The notes below the pieces were generated by a model that ran no database searches, had not been told where the DNA came from, and saw nothing but the letters and a program-made list of their open reading frames with translations. Below, in pieces: positions 16,869-24,462 of a stretch of DNA of 28,796 bases; the first letter of the stretch is position 1; every line of letters starts with the position of its first letter. Position numbers and translations under genes: made by a program. The DNA comes from Promethearchaeota archaeon (GTDB taxonomy: Archaea; Asgardarchaeota; Lokiarchaeia; Sigyniarchaeales; SOKP01): NCBI GenBank assembly GCA_030615145.1, contig JAUWZT010000008.1, forward strand, positions 1-28,796, given 5' to 3'.

Positions 16869-18086
16869 CTATAATAAAGGATATTTTCCATCCCATACAA
16901 CTTTTCTATAATGATCTGGGTCTGTATCTCCTTCGGTATTAATAAGTAGAATTCTAGATTCGCTAGATAAATTCATTTTCGATTTAAGATCGCCGTAACT
17001 GTTATTTTGAAGTATTTCTGCCAATAAACCTAAACCTACTGCTCCTGATTCTCCTGAAATTATTTGAGGGTCGCTTGGTAGCGGATTACCATAAATTCTC
17101 ATACCTTTAGCGGCTATATCGTCTGAGCATGAAATAAAGATGTCGGAGTAATCTCTTAACACATCCCAGGCAATTATGCTAGGTTTGCCACATGCAAGTC
17201 CTGCCATGATCGTTGATAATTTCCCTTTAACCGAATGCGGATTATTATCACCAATCTTCGCAGATTTATACAAACACGCAGCGTTATGCGGTTCGATTAC
17301 AACAGTTATGGGTCTTTGTTTGCCTACTTTAGTCATAAGATATCCTTGAACACTTGCAGCTAAAGATCCAACCCCTGCTTGTAGGAATACGTGAGTAGGT
17401 GTGGAACTACCCTCAATTTTTAGCTTTTCAAAAACCTCGTCAATTAGAGTTGCATAACCTTGCATTATCCAGGTTGGAATTTTAGTATATCCTTCCCAAG
17501 CAGTATCTTGAATTAAAACGCCATTATTTTCAATTGCAAAATTCGCAGCTATTTTTACTGTCTCATCGTAATATTCGTCCGTAACGATAACTTGGGCGTT
17601 TTCTTTTTTAATATTATTAACGCGAAACTTGGACGTGCCTTTAGGCATAAATACGATGGCTTTTTGGTCAAGTTCTCTAGCAGCCCACGCAACACCTCGC
17701 CCGTGGTTTCCATCTGTGGCCGTAACAAAAGTTAATTCTCCAATTTTCTTTTTATGTTCGGGCGATTTTAAGTCGTCAAATGACAATTCGCTAATATCAA
17801 TATCGAATTTAAGACTAAGATAGAATCCAATTGCGTACGATCCTCCTAAAACTTTGAACGCATTCAATCCAAATCTATAGGATTCGTCTTTTACCCAAAT
17901 TTTATCTATATGTAATTTATTGGCTAAACCATCTAACGAACGGAGTGGCGTTGGTTGATATTGAGAGAACTTTTTATGGAAATTTCTGACTTTTTGGATA
18001 GTATCTATAGACATAAAATCAGTAGATGCTTTCTCAATTGATGGATCTCTTGAGCGATAATTGAAAAAAAATCTAATTCCTTTCAT
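16869..18086 (-). CDS. dpaL: 2,3-diaminopropionate ammonia-lyase
   Basis: A protein of 405 residues, the size of E. coli DpaL (YgeX). This PLP enzyme of fold type II converts 2,3-diaminopropionate to pyruvate and two ammonia. Seen: QPTPLRSL near residue 44, Lys78 in GLNAFKVLGGSYA as the PLP lysine, TDGNHGRGVAW near 145 binding the carboxylate, the phosphate loop QAGVGSLAASVQGY, LACGKPS, ISGESGAVGL, and the family ending NTEGDTDPDHYRKVVWDG. The ATG follows the stop of the upstream Cys-rich gene by one base (TGA-A-ATG), so translation is coupled. Pyruvate and ammonia from it could feed the nearby acyl-CoA pathway. Cytosolic. Confidence 0.92.
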   Translation of the reverse strand: MKGIRFFFNYRSRDPSIEKASTDFMSIDTIQKVRNFHKKFSQYQPTPLRSLDGLANKLHIDKIWVKDESYRFGLNAFKVLGGSYAIGFYLSLKFDIDISELSFDDLKSPEHKKKIGELTFVTATDGNHGRGVAWAARELDQKAIVFMPKGTSKFRVNNIKKENAQVIVTDEYYDETVKIAANFAIENNGVLIQDTAWEGYTKIPTWIMQGYATLIDEVFEKLKIEGSSTPTHVFLQAGVGSLAASVQGYLMTKVGKQRPITVVIEPHNAACLYKSAKIGDNNPHSVKGKLSTIMAGLACGKPSIIAWDVLRDYSDIFISCSDDIAAKGMRIYGNPLPSDPQIISGESGAVGLGLLAEILQNNSYGDLKSKMNLSSESRILLINTEGDTDPDHYRKVVWDGKYPLL

Positions 18087-18087
18087 T

Positions 18088-18606
18088 TCACCATTTCCTT
18101 TTCAATTGTTTTCGCGTTAACTTTCTCACTTCATTAATTGCCCAAAATATAAATACACAGCAAGTTTTTGACCAGATATTGTTTTGTCTGTACTCGAGGA
18201 ATCCATTGGGATCGCTGAAACTTACGCCGCATAAATCTGAACAAACAACAGAATCAAATTCGTTTTCAAATTCCGACGCGAATTTAGCTGCTTTGAGGTA
18301 TGCGATCGGAATTAAAGTGTTATCCATCCTTTCTTGCCCCCCTAAAATCACTCCAATCGCCGCACAAGCCCCTACCACGGTCCCACAAGCGCCCATCCAT
18401 CCTTTCTGTGACTTATAACCGCCAAGTCCACCAGCTAAAGGAATCATCATGTTATTATATACGCCATCGTGCAGACCCAAAATGTCCAAAATATTCGTTA
18501 AAGTTATTTCAGAACAATTCACGCCTTCTTTCATTTTAGGCAGCGAATGTTCTAATTCTTTAATTTTTTCGTCAAATAAAAGTTTATAATCTTTCTCAGT
18601 CAACAT
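18088..18606 (-). CDS. C_GCAxxG_C_C-like cysteine-rich protein
   Basis: 172 residues from ATG at 18606, which has GGAG seven bases upstream; an ATG four codons earlier (18618) has no such site. Conserved cysteines lie in VNCSEI, GACGTVVGACAAIG, VCSDLCG and KTCC, the scattered pattern of the C_GCAxxG_C_C family, here in a variant form. These proteins probably bind iron-sulfur or heme-like cofactors and are thought to be redox proteins; no exact reaction is known. The gene is one base upstream of dpaL on the same strand. The pairing suggests a redox or metal-handling role tied to diaminopropionate breakdown. Cytosolic; no signal peptide. Confidence 0.7.
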   Translation of the reverse strand: MLTEKDYKLLFDEKIKELEHSLPKMKEGVNCSEITLTNILDILGLHDGVYNNMMIPLAGGLGGYKSQKGWMGACGTVVGACAAIGVILGGQERMDNTLIPIAYLKAAKFASEFENEFDSVVCSDLCGVSFSDPNGFLEYRQNNIWSKTCCVFIFWAINEVRKLTRKQLKRKW

Positions 18607-18757
18607 AAAACACTCCATTTTATTTATTCTTCATAATGTATCACTTATTTATTGACAATATCATTTAAATAATGATAAATATAAATCTTTAATGAATAAT
18701 AACTGAATTGATTAGATTATTTTCTCTCTTAATTTAAAGTAGTTTTGATTTGCTTTC

Positions 18758-19567
18758 ATGACAGTCTTTCCTTATAGGTTATTTCACGCGAAATTTGATA
18801 GGCTCTTGAAGAGGATACCTTTAATAGGCAAAATCCTATCGTCAATTATTAGTATTTTTGAGATATTAATACTAGAAATTTTCAGATTTCTCGATAATAA
18901 GTTTAACATTAGCACTATCAATATAGTAAATAGGTACATCCTTAAGAAAAGATGGGGCGGAAAGGTTGTTCCATTGAACATAAACTTTGATGTTGACACT
19001 AAATTTCTCCCTTCTCAAGAAATCTTAGAACTTTTAAGTAGATCTAATGTTGTTGGAATAGGAAATTGTTATTGTAGAGAAACGCAACGGAAACATTCAG
19101 ATGAGCCTAATTGCGATCATCCTATTAAAACTTGTATCCATATCGGGTTTGGAAGTTCTTTACACGAGATCCCCTATAAATCCGAAAATTTGGAAAAAGT
19201 TCCAAAGGAAGAAATCAAACAGCTTCTAGAAGAATGCGATCAGAGAGGACTTGTCCACCAAATTATATATTTCCCTAATCCCGAATTTTATTACGTAGTA
19301 TGTAATTGTTGTCCGTGTTGCTGTGTAGTTATGAATAAATTCTTAAAAAGCGGCTCGCCTCAAATGATTAAAAGCGATTTTATAGCTTATAGCGACTCAG
19401 CAAAATGTAATAATTGTGGATTGTGCGAAGAATATTGTAATTTTGGTGCAAGAAAACTTACAAAAAATAAATTAAATTTTATACCAGATTTTTGCTTTGG
19501 TTGTGGGTTATGTGTTTCCAAATGTCCAGAAAAAGCCATAAAATTAAGAAAGAAATCAAAATTCTAA
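18758..19567 (+). CDS. Iron-sulfur protein with two [4Fe-4S] ferredoxin motifs and extra Cys clusters
   Basis: A protein of 269 residues. The N-terminus (about 18-48) is hydrophobic and could lie on or in the membrane. Residues 104-126 hold NCYCRETQ, then NCDHP and KTCIHIG; residues 182-189 read CNCCPCCC. Together these form a domain I know from bacterial and archaeal iron-sulfur proteins in which it precedes a ferredoxin. The ferredoxin part has Cys 217, 220, 223, 227 and 246, 249, 252, 256, enough for two [4Fe-4S] clusters. Role: electron transfer, partner unknown. It is divergent from the Cys-rich/dpaL pair, about 150 nt apart. No ribosome-binding site is visible. Confidence 0.8.
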   Translation: MTVFPYRLFHAKFDRLLKRIPLIGKILSSIISIFEILILEIFRFLDNKFNISTINIVNRYILKKRWGGKVVPLNINFDVDTKFLPSQEILELLSRSNVVGIGNCYCRETQRKHSDEPNCDHPIKTCIHIGFGSSLHEIPYKSENLEKVPKEEIKQLLEECDQRGLVHQIIYFPNPEFYYVVCNCCPCCCVVMNKFLKSGSPQMIKSDFIAYSDSAKCNNCGLCEEYCNFGARKLTKNKLNFIPDFCFGCGLCVSKCPEKAIKLRKKSKF

Positions 19568-19674
19568 ATGTTTTGAATTTCTTTTATTGTAATAATAGCG
19601 TAAAAATAAATACAATTATTATTATTATTAAATTTATAGGAATAGTATTGGACTTGTTCTAATTATAATTTATA

Positions 19675-19837
19675 ATGAAAGAACTGTACGAAATAGGAAT
19701 TGTTTTCCGAGGATTTATTCTTGTAAGTTCTTGAAATGCAAGCCGCAAATTACAATGTAGAGGAACCAGTTATTTTATATGGTTTAGTAGACAAAAAAAA
19801 GAAAGAAGTTATTATTTTTTGCTTAAAAAAGCTTTAG
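19675..19837 (+). pseudogene. Possible frameshifted small gene
   Basis: ATG at 19675 gives KELYEIGIVFRGFILVSS and then TGA (19732-19734). One base further, a second frame continues with QAANYNVEEPVILYGLVDKK and ends in TAG at 19835-19837. The two pieces look like one protein start split by a frameshift; the first piece resembles N-termini of longin/roadblock-type proteins found in Asgard archaea. The similarity is from memory and the DNA is short. The end overlaps the 3' end of the LRR gene on the other strand. Confidence 0.3.
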
Positions 19838-20732
19838 TAGAAAATACTTTTTTATATTTAGAACTCTCTTTTAAAAAGATAGGAATATCTTTTATAGGAT
19901 TATTTCGCAATTTAAAAATGCTCAATTTTAAAGTTTTGAATGTACTTGGAATTGACTTTAAATTATTATTATTTAAATATAACGATCTAAGATTCTTAAG
20001 ATTTCCAAGTGACGAAGGTAAACTTTCTATCTGATTATAGGATAAATAAATCGACTCCAACGAAGTTAGGCCCCCTATATTAGATGGAAGGATTTTAATC
20101 TTATTATTTGATAAATATAGTTTTTTTAAACCATGTAAATTTATTATTGAGTCCGGTAATGTGGTTAGGTAATTATTGTCTAAACTTAAAGCAGAAAGAT
20201 TTGAAAACTTAAATACTTCTTCTGGTACTTCGTTCAATTTACAACTATCTAAATTTAAGTAATTTATTTTTTCGAATGATCTTAACTTTGAGAAAGAATT
20301 AAGTTGTTCTAAACCTATTAAAACCTTTTCTAGTTCTTTATCATCGTGGATTCTTCTTAAATTAATTAAAAAAGATGCGTTATTATTTTTGTAACTAATA
20401 ATTTTTTGCTTGAAATCTTCTAAATAAACTTTTCTAACGTTAATAACGTAAGGGGACCAGCTATATCTTTTGTTATCGTTTTCCCACTCTAAAGATTCTA
20501 AGACTTTCTCTTTTAAATCGTACGGTAATTTCGCGCCTACTTGAAGGATTAAAACCGCAAGAGTCTGATGGGCGGATAAATCGCCCGACTTGTTTGCATG
20601 TTTAATAAAATCATCTAAATGTTCCTCTAAAACCACTTTACTTAGCACGTTTCTATCGTTTTGATATTCTGACAATACGATGCCGCATCTTTCAAAAAAC
20701 ATTTCTATCCAATAATAATGTTCTTCCATCAT
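19812..20732 (-). CDS. Leucine-rich-repeat protein
   Basis: A protein of 306 residues. Residues 1-150 form a helical N-terminal domain of unknown family, with a short strand-rich segment near WSPYVINVRKVYLEDF. Residues about 155-287 hold five to six LRRs of 23 residues (for example LKKLYLSNNKIKILPSNIGG and LRSLYLNNNNLKSIPSTFKT), the 'SDS22/plant-like' type with LPxxIxxLxxL. There is no signal peptide or anchor, so the protein is cytosolic and probably binds other proteins. LRR proteins are frequent near small GTPases in Asgard genomes, and a GTPase gene lies 5 kb away. It ends with a basic tail. A second ATG follows the first directly. Confidence 0.85.
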   Translation of the reverse strand: MMEEHYYWIEMFFERCGIVLSEYQNDRNVLSKVVLEEHLDDFIKHANKSGDLSAHQTLAVLILQVGAKLPYDLKEKVLESLEWENDNKRYSWSPYVINVRKVYLEDFKQKIISYKNNNASFLINLRRIHDDKELEKVLIGLEQLNSFSKLRSFEKINYLNLDSCKLNEVPEEVFKFSNLSALSLDNNYLTTLPDSIINLHGLKKLYLSNNKIKILPSNIGGLTSLESIYLSYNQIESLPSSLGNLKNLRSLYLNNNNLKSIPSTFKTLKLSIFKLRNNPIKDIPIFLKESSKYKKVFSTKAFLSKK

Positions 20733-20794
20733 AATATGAATTTTTTATCACCAATAAAAAAGAATTTTTTATTATTATATAAAAAAAAGGAGTA

Positions 20795-22168
20795 TTAATA
20801 ATTATCTAAATCCGAATACCATATGAAATGACCTTCTATGTCCTTATATCCAGAAGTAAAATGTTCTCGGGCTTCGTCGGCAGTCATTCCATTGAATAAT
20901 CTCTTAAACATAAGTTCTCGTTTTGCCTTGCTTGAAACAGTACTTTCAGCATACCCTAGCACCTTTATAATATATTCGTCCGAAGCTTCTTTTCTAAATA
21001 AATAAATAGCAATTTCTCTGCCGAATTGAATCTTTGCGCTTGATATGCCTCCCCATTTACCTTCAATCAAGCGTATTATTTCCCGTTGTCCAAATAACGG
21101 TAAAAACGAATGTACCTTTGCATAAGTTATGTCTTTAATCCCTGTCTTTAATATCGTTGATACCATTTCAAGTAAATACTGTTTTCGCAGTACGGTATAA
21201 GAAGGGACTTCGAATAAAATTGGTATCAAAGAGCGTAGAAAATCTTTAGTCTTAGTTTTAAAACATTTATTAATATCTTGTCTTCTATATCCTTCCATAA
21301 TTAGTTGTTTTATAACGGGTTTTAAAAATATTTCTCTAGCTTCAATAAAACCTCCATAACGCTCGTTCATTCTATTATGGATTGTATTTATTGATACATA
21401 TATTCCATGATATTCCAATTCAATTTTAATTTCAGAAACCTTTAAACCTTTTGCAATGCACTCAGCCAGTAACCTTATCGGAATATGAATCTTACGACCC
21501 CCTTCACCCCCAGGCTTTGTATTGAATCCTAAAGAGGGGTCTCGCGTATTATCTTTTTTAATCCAATCTCTCTCTCTTTGACGCATTGAATTTGGATCCC
21601 AATGAACTTCAACAACCTCCCTTTTGAACCAATCGTCAATATCGCCATCAATTTCATCCGCTCCATATTTTGTTGCTATATCTGCGATAGCATTATGTAT
21701 GCGTTGATTTTCTGTATCATCATCTAAAGCTATGTCCTTGTACCACTCCCAACGAGATTCTAAATCATCCATGGTAAAACCGTACAGCTTCCTTCCTTCA
21801 ATTATTTTTCCGTTTTCCTCTTTCAATTCCGTGATACGATAGACTATGCCAGTCCAGACATACTTCTTTCTGTTGTTATATATTTTATCTACATCCGATG
21901 GATCACTTACATAATTCTGAAAATGAAGTTGGCGAAACTGAAGTCTACTCCTATCAAGACTTTCCATGTAATCGTCAACGACAGTCTTTACAAGTCCATC
22001 GACCTTCTTTAACATTTCCTCTCTTACTTGTCTTGCGTTAAACCAATCAGTAAATGATTTTGTTGGGCTATTACTCAGAAACGCTTTCTTACCCGTCTCT
22101 TCTTCGTATTCTCTTATGGTATCAAGATCGTACCCTCCATCATATCTAATTTGAGGGCCTTCCATCAT
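20795..22168 (-). CDS. GIY-YIG-type endonuclease-like protein with C-terminal HTH regions
   Basis: 457 residues from ATG at 22168. Residues about 103-225 resemble a GIY-YIG nuclease: GIVYRI (107-112), LYGF (128-131), Arg139 in SRWEWY, Glu199 in RERDWI, and Asn216 in GFNTKPGGEGG, a close match to the GYNxTxGGEG end of homing-type members. The C-terminal half has helix-turn-helix-like segments (KGLKVSEIKIELEYHGIYVS; YIIKVLGYAESTVSSKAKRE) that could give DNA specificity. The 5' end is unusual: it is joined to a 79-bp copy of the NosD promoter and first codons, and a 25-bp tandem duplication puts the ATG at 22208 out of frame. With one unit removed the frame would run from 22208 as MKRRFYMGGPQ. 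Probably a selfish nuclease gene; cutting not proven. Confidence 0.7.
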   Translation of the reverse strand: MMEGPQIRYDGGYDLDTIREYEEETGKKAFLSNSPTKSFTDWFNARQVREEMLKKVDGLVKTVVDDYMESLDRSRLQFRQLHFQNYVSDPSDVDKIYNNRKKYVWTGIVYRITELKEENGKIIEGRKLYGFTMDDLESRWEWYKDIALDDDTENQRIHNAIADIATKYGADEIDGDIDDWFKREVVEVHWDPNSMRQRERDWIKKDNTRDPSLGFNTKPGGEGGRKIHIPIRLLAECIAKGLKVSEIKIELEYHGIYVSINTIHNRMNERYGGFIEAREIFLKPVIKQLIMEGYRRQDINKCFKTKTKDFLRSLIPILFEVPSYTVLRKQYLLEMVSTILKTGIKDITYAKVHSFLPLFGQREIIRLIEGKWGGISSAKIQFGREIAIYLFRKEASDEYIIKVLGYAESTVSSKAKRELMFKRLFNGMTADEAREHFTSGYKDIEGHFIWYSDLDNY

Positions 22169-22185
22169 ATCTAATTTGAGGGCCT
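22136..22185 (-). repeat. Two exact copies of a 25-bp tandem repeat at the nuclease gene start
   Basis: TCCATCATATCTAATTTGAG plus GGCCT occurs twice with no mismatch (22136-22160 and 22161-22185). Because 25 is not a multiple of three, the copy number decides which upstream start is in frame with the nuclease gene. Confidence 0.95.
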
Positions 22186-22188
22186 CCC

Positions 22189-22267
22189 ATATAAAATCTT
22201 CTTTTCATGATTTTTATCTCAAATTTTAGTTAAATAATATTGTCTTTTTATTTAAAAGAATAATTCA
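22189..22267 (-). repeat. 79-bp direct repeat, copy A (promoter and first codons)
   Basis: Identical over 79 bp to 23576-23654. On the minus strand it holds an AT-rich promoter, TTGAGAT upstream of ATG, and the codons for MKRRFY. Copy A begins where the NosD-type protein is cut off and leads into the GIY-YIG gene. Confidence 0.97.
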
Positions 22268-23595
22268 CGTTGATCGCTTACATTGTACCACGTACAGTTT
22301 AGTGACTCATCGGTTGCTATTAGGTTTATCGAAGGTTCTGAACTCCAATGTGAGTTGTTCGCTGGAGAGTTAATTGTAATTTGAGGTATAGTATACCAAA
22401 TGGGAAGATGGTCTTGAGAATCAGGTTTAGCAAGAGTACTAGTAATATTATACGGAGTATCACCGATACCATCGTCGTCTGCATCTACTCCGCCATAATC
22501 GTCCCAATAATTACCACTTGTGGTTTCATTCCATTTAGTATCGTACCCGTCGTCAATTGCATTTATCAAATTTTGCTCAAATTTATTATACACTACCGTA
22601 TTATTGTTTCCGGTTATGGAGATTGCCGTACCATAACAATTTCGCAATGTATTGCTTGTTATGGTGTTATGATCGCTGCCTACTCCCAACTTTATACCAC
22701 TTTTACAATTACTAATTGTGTTATGATAAATATAATTGTAATCACAATATGATTCCAATTCAATACCGCTTTTGGGACCACGTTTTATTAAATTATTATT
22801 TATAGTGGTAAAACTAGCCCTTAATCTTATTACAGAAGAATCCATGATACTTAATGAAAAAGTATTATTTAGAATTTTATTGAATTGATTGTCATAAATC
22901 GTCAACACAGCATTATTAAAGGTATTATTTTCAACAATATTATTATCGCAATTTTCAAATAACCAGAATTTCGCTGCTAGCTCCCATATATTATCTCTAA
23001 TAATATTATCATCGCAATAATATCTCATTCTAATTCCTACTCCATAAGTTTCAATACGATTTTTTAAGATGTAAATATTATTGCAATAATATTGTAATTG
23101 TATAGGTCTATATACTTCAAAAGTATTATTCGAAATTGTTATATATTCGCAATACTCTAGCACCAAACCAGCAAGGGCAATGTTGAGTAATTTACAGTCA
23201 TCAAAGATGCCGTTTCTTACGTTATATAAAAATATCCCGTTTTCTGAATCGTGTGTATTTAGAAAAGACGAATTTTTAATTATAAAAAAGTCGTTGGTAT
23301 TTCTAATCTCTATGCAACCGTCAGTAGATTGCATATTCATAGTAACATTCTCAATAGTGTACGGTTCGTTGATGGTTCCTGAACCTGAGCACCAATCGTA
23401 TGTATCCTTTGTATCCGACCAATTATTATCTATTGTGATTTTATTTGTTAAAACCCAGTAACTGGCCATTTTTAATTCGTTATACCCACCCCTACCTTCG
23501 GTTAAAACGCCAAAAACTGTTGATCTATTGAACTGTCCGTACAATATGGAGAAATTTATTAAAACTATGATTAAAATATAAAATCTTCTTTTCAT
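22252..23595 (-). CDS. Secreted NosD-type beta-helix protein, 3' truncated
   Basis: 447 residues from ATG at 23595. Signal peptide MKRRFYILIIVLINFSILYG. Residues about 85-345 are Asn-rich PbH1 repeats (NNTF, NTIS, NNIVENNTF), with the same closing motif as the first gene (GNYWDDYGGVDADDDGIGDTPYN). After WYTIPQITINSPANNSHW an Ig-like domain starts (LIATDESLNCTWYNVSDQ), then the frame runs into the 79-bp repeat and stops after RELFF. The rest of the Ig-like domain and the expected C-terminal membrane anchor are missing, so the protein would be secreted without an anchor or misfold. The loss coincides exactly with the repeat boundary at 22267/22268. It is probably expressed, since promoter and start are intact, but truncated. 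Confidence 0.85.
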   Translation of the reverse strand: MKRRFYILIIVLINFSILYGQFNRSTVFGVLTEGRGGYNELKMASYWVLTNKITIDNNWSDTKDTYDWCSGSGTINEPYTIENVTMNMQSTDGCIEIRNTNDFFIIKNSSFLNTHDSENGIFLYNVRNGIFDDCKLLNIALAGLVLEYCEYITISNNTFEVYRPIQLQYYCNNIYILKNRIETYGVGIRMRYYCDDNIIRDNIWELAAKFWLFENCDNNIVENNTFNNAVLTIYDNQFNKILNNTFSLSIMDSSVIRLRASFTTINNNLIKRGPKSGIELESYCDYNYIYHNTISNCKSGIKLGVGSDHNTITSNTLRNCYGTAISITGNNNTVVYNKFEQNLINAIDDGYDTKWNETTSGNYWDDYGGVDADDDGIGDTPYNITSTLAKPDSQDHLPIWYTIPQITINSPANNSHWSSEPSINLIATDESLNCTWYNVSDQRELFF

Positions 23596-23654
23596 GATTT
23601 TTATCTCAAATTTTAGTTAAATAATATTGTCTTTTTATTTAAAAGAATAATTCA
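23576..23654 (-). repeat. 79-bp direct repeat, copy B (original NosD promoter and start)
   Basis: Contains 59 nt upstream of the NosD ATG (23595) and its first 20 coding bases. It fits the signal-peptide coding sequence that follows, so this is probably the original copy and 22189-22267 the duplicate. Confidence 0.97.
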
Positions 23655-23699
23655 AAATAAAAACTTTATGATGAGGTTCTTATCAATTTTCTTGATAAG

Positions 23700-23721
23700 A
23701 AAAAAAATAGAAAAATACGAA
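23700..23721. repeat. 22-bp sequence shared with 25286-25307
   Basis: Eight A, TAGAAAAATACGAA; the same 22 bases recur at 25286-25307 in the same orientation. Both copies are intergenic. The role is unknown; A-richness makes chance possible. Confidence 0.5.
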
Positions 23722-23753
23722 CTAAGTTTGTTCAATAGAAATTTTTTCTTAAA

Positions 23754-24140
23754 CTATTCTAATAACATCCTTAATCCTTGAACTAACTGGACCGGAGAGA
23801 TGCCGTACAAAAATGCTCTATGCATGGTTTTAATATCGCTCTCAACTTTAGCCGCTTCTTTACCCTCCTTCTCGTACGAACGCGCTATCTCTTCTAGCTT
23901 TTTATACGTCTCTTCTTTCGAACCGCCTAACTTACCGAAATGACCCCCAAAAGCGGTGAACATGTTGTGCATTAGCTCGAGGTCTTTGTCCGAAAACTCT
24001 TCTAAGCAATCGCCGCAGACCACGCCAAACGATTCTCCGAGCCTTTTGATTTTAACTTCTGAGCTTTCACAGTTATTACATATGGCACACTCAACCGAGC
24101 ATACTTTTTTCCTATTGGTTACAAGTTCAGGTGTAATCAT
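23754..24140 (-). CDS. Small zinc-ribbon-like protein with helical C-terminus
   Basis: A protein of 128 residues. Cys 14, 18, 21, 24 and 42, 45 (CSVECAICNNC, then VCGDC) can form a zinc ribbon or treble-clef knuckle. Residues about 50-128 are helical and charged (KEETYKKLEEIARSYEKEGK). No signal peptide. A TATA box (24162-24169) stands about 25 nt before the ATG with no ribosome-binding site, a leaderless arrangement. It is divergent from the TFB-like gene, and the shared promoter region suggests joint control. Function unknown; nucleic-acid or protein binding is a guess. Confidence 0.7.
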   Translation of the reverse strand: MITPELVTNRKKVCSVECAICNNCESSEVKIKRLGESFGVVCGDCLEEFSDKDLELMHNMFTAFGGHFGKLGGSKEETYKKLEEIARSYEKEGKEAAKVESDIKTMHRAFLYGISPVQLVQGLRMLLE

Positions 24141-24161
24141 GTTACAAAAATCGATCTCCCT

Positions 24162-24169
24162 TATTTAAA
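24162..24169 (-). promoter_or_regulatory. TATA box for the zinc-ribbon gene
   Basis: TTTAAATA read on the minus strand, starting 29 nt before the ATG at 24140. The spacing equals that of the divergent TFB-like gene (30 nt). Confidence 0.55.
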
Positions 24170-24432
24170 GAAAAATTTTCTACTAACGATTTCTACGAAT
24201 TGTTATTTTAACTTGTTAAAAAGAAAAGAAAACATGGTTTGATTTACCTATTTTATTTATTTTCTATCCGAGCACAATTTAAATTGAGATCGAACAAAAC
24301 TTTAAAGATTTTATCTTTTTTTACAATTACAATATCTATTTTTTGTTGCAAACATTTAAACCTTTCCACTTAGCCGGATAAGTATTGTGCAATTATCTTT
24401 TTTTTAAACTAAATTATTATGGCAATTTTTTG
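24170..24432. other. Divergent promoter region
   Basis: AT-rich spacer between two divergent genes with TATA boxes on both sides. The frame that opens at 24385 upstream of the TFB-like gene is not likely to be translated (see that gene). No RNA gene is seen. Confidence 0.4.
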
Positions 24433-24440
24433 TTTAAATA
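24433..24440 (+). promoter_or_regulatory. TATA box for the TFB-like gene
   Basis: TTTAAATA starts 30 nt before ATG 24463 and there is no ribosome-binding site between them. This fixes the start codon at 24463, since the box lies inside the longer frame that opens at 24385. Confidence 0.6.
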
Positions 24441-24462
24441 CTTTCGTTGCTTTGTTGTTTTA

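Noticed and set aside
18179..18539. Two plus-strand frames opposite the Cys-rich gene
   Set aside because: They are shadows of the minus-strand gene, whose Cys motifs and coupling to dpaL are clear.
24385..24462. N-terminal extension of the TFB-like gene to ATG 24385
   Set aside because: The extra 26 codons overlap a well-placed TATA box and encode a Phe/Tyr-rich string unlike the rest of the protein; ATG 24463 fits the promoter spacing.
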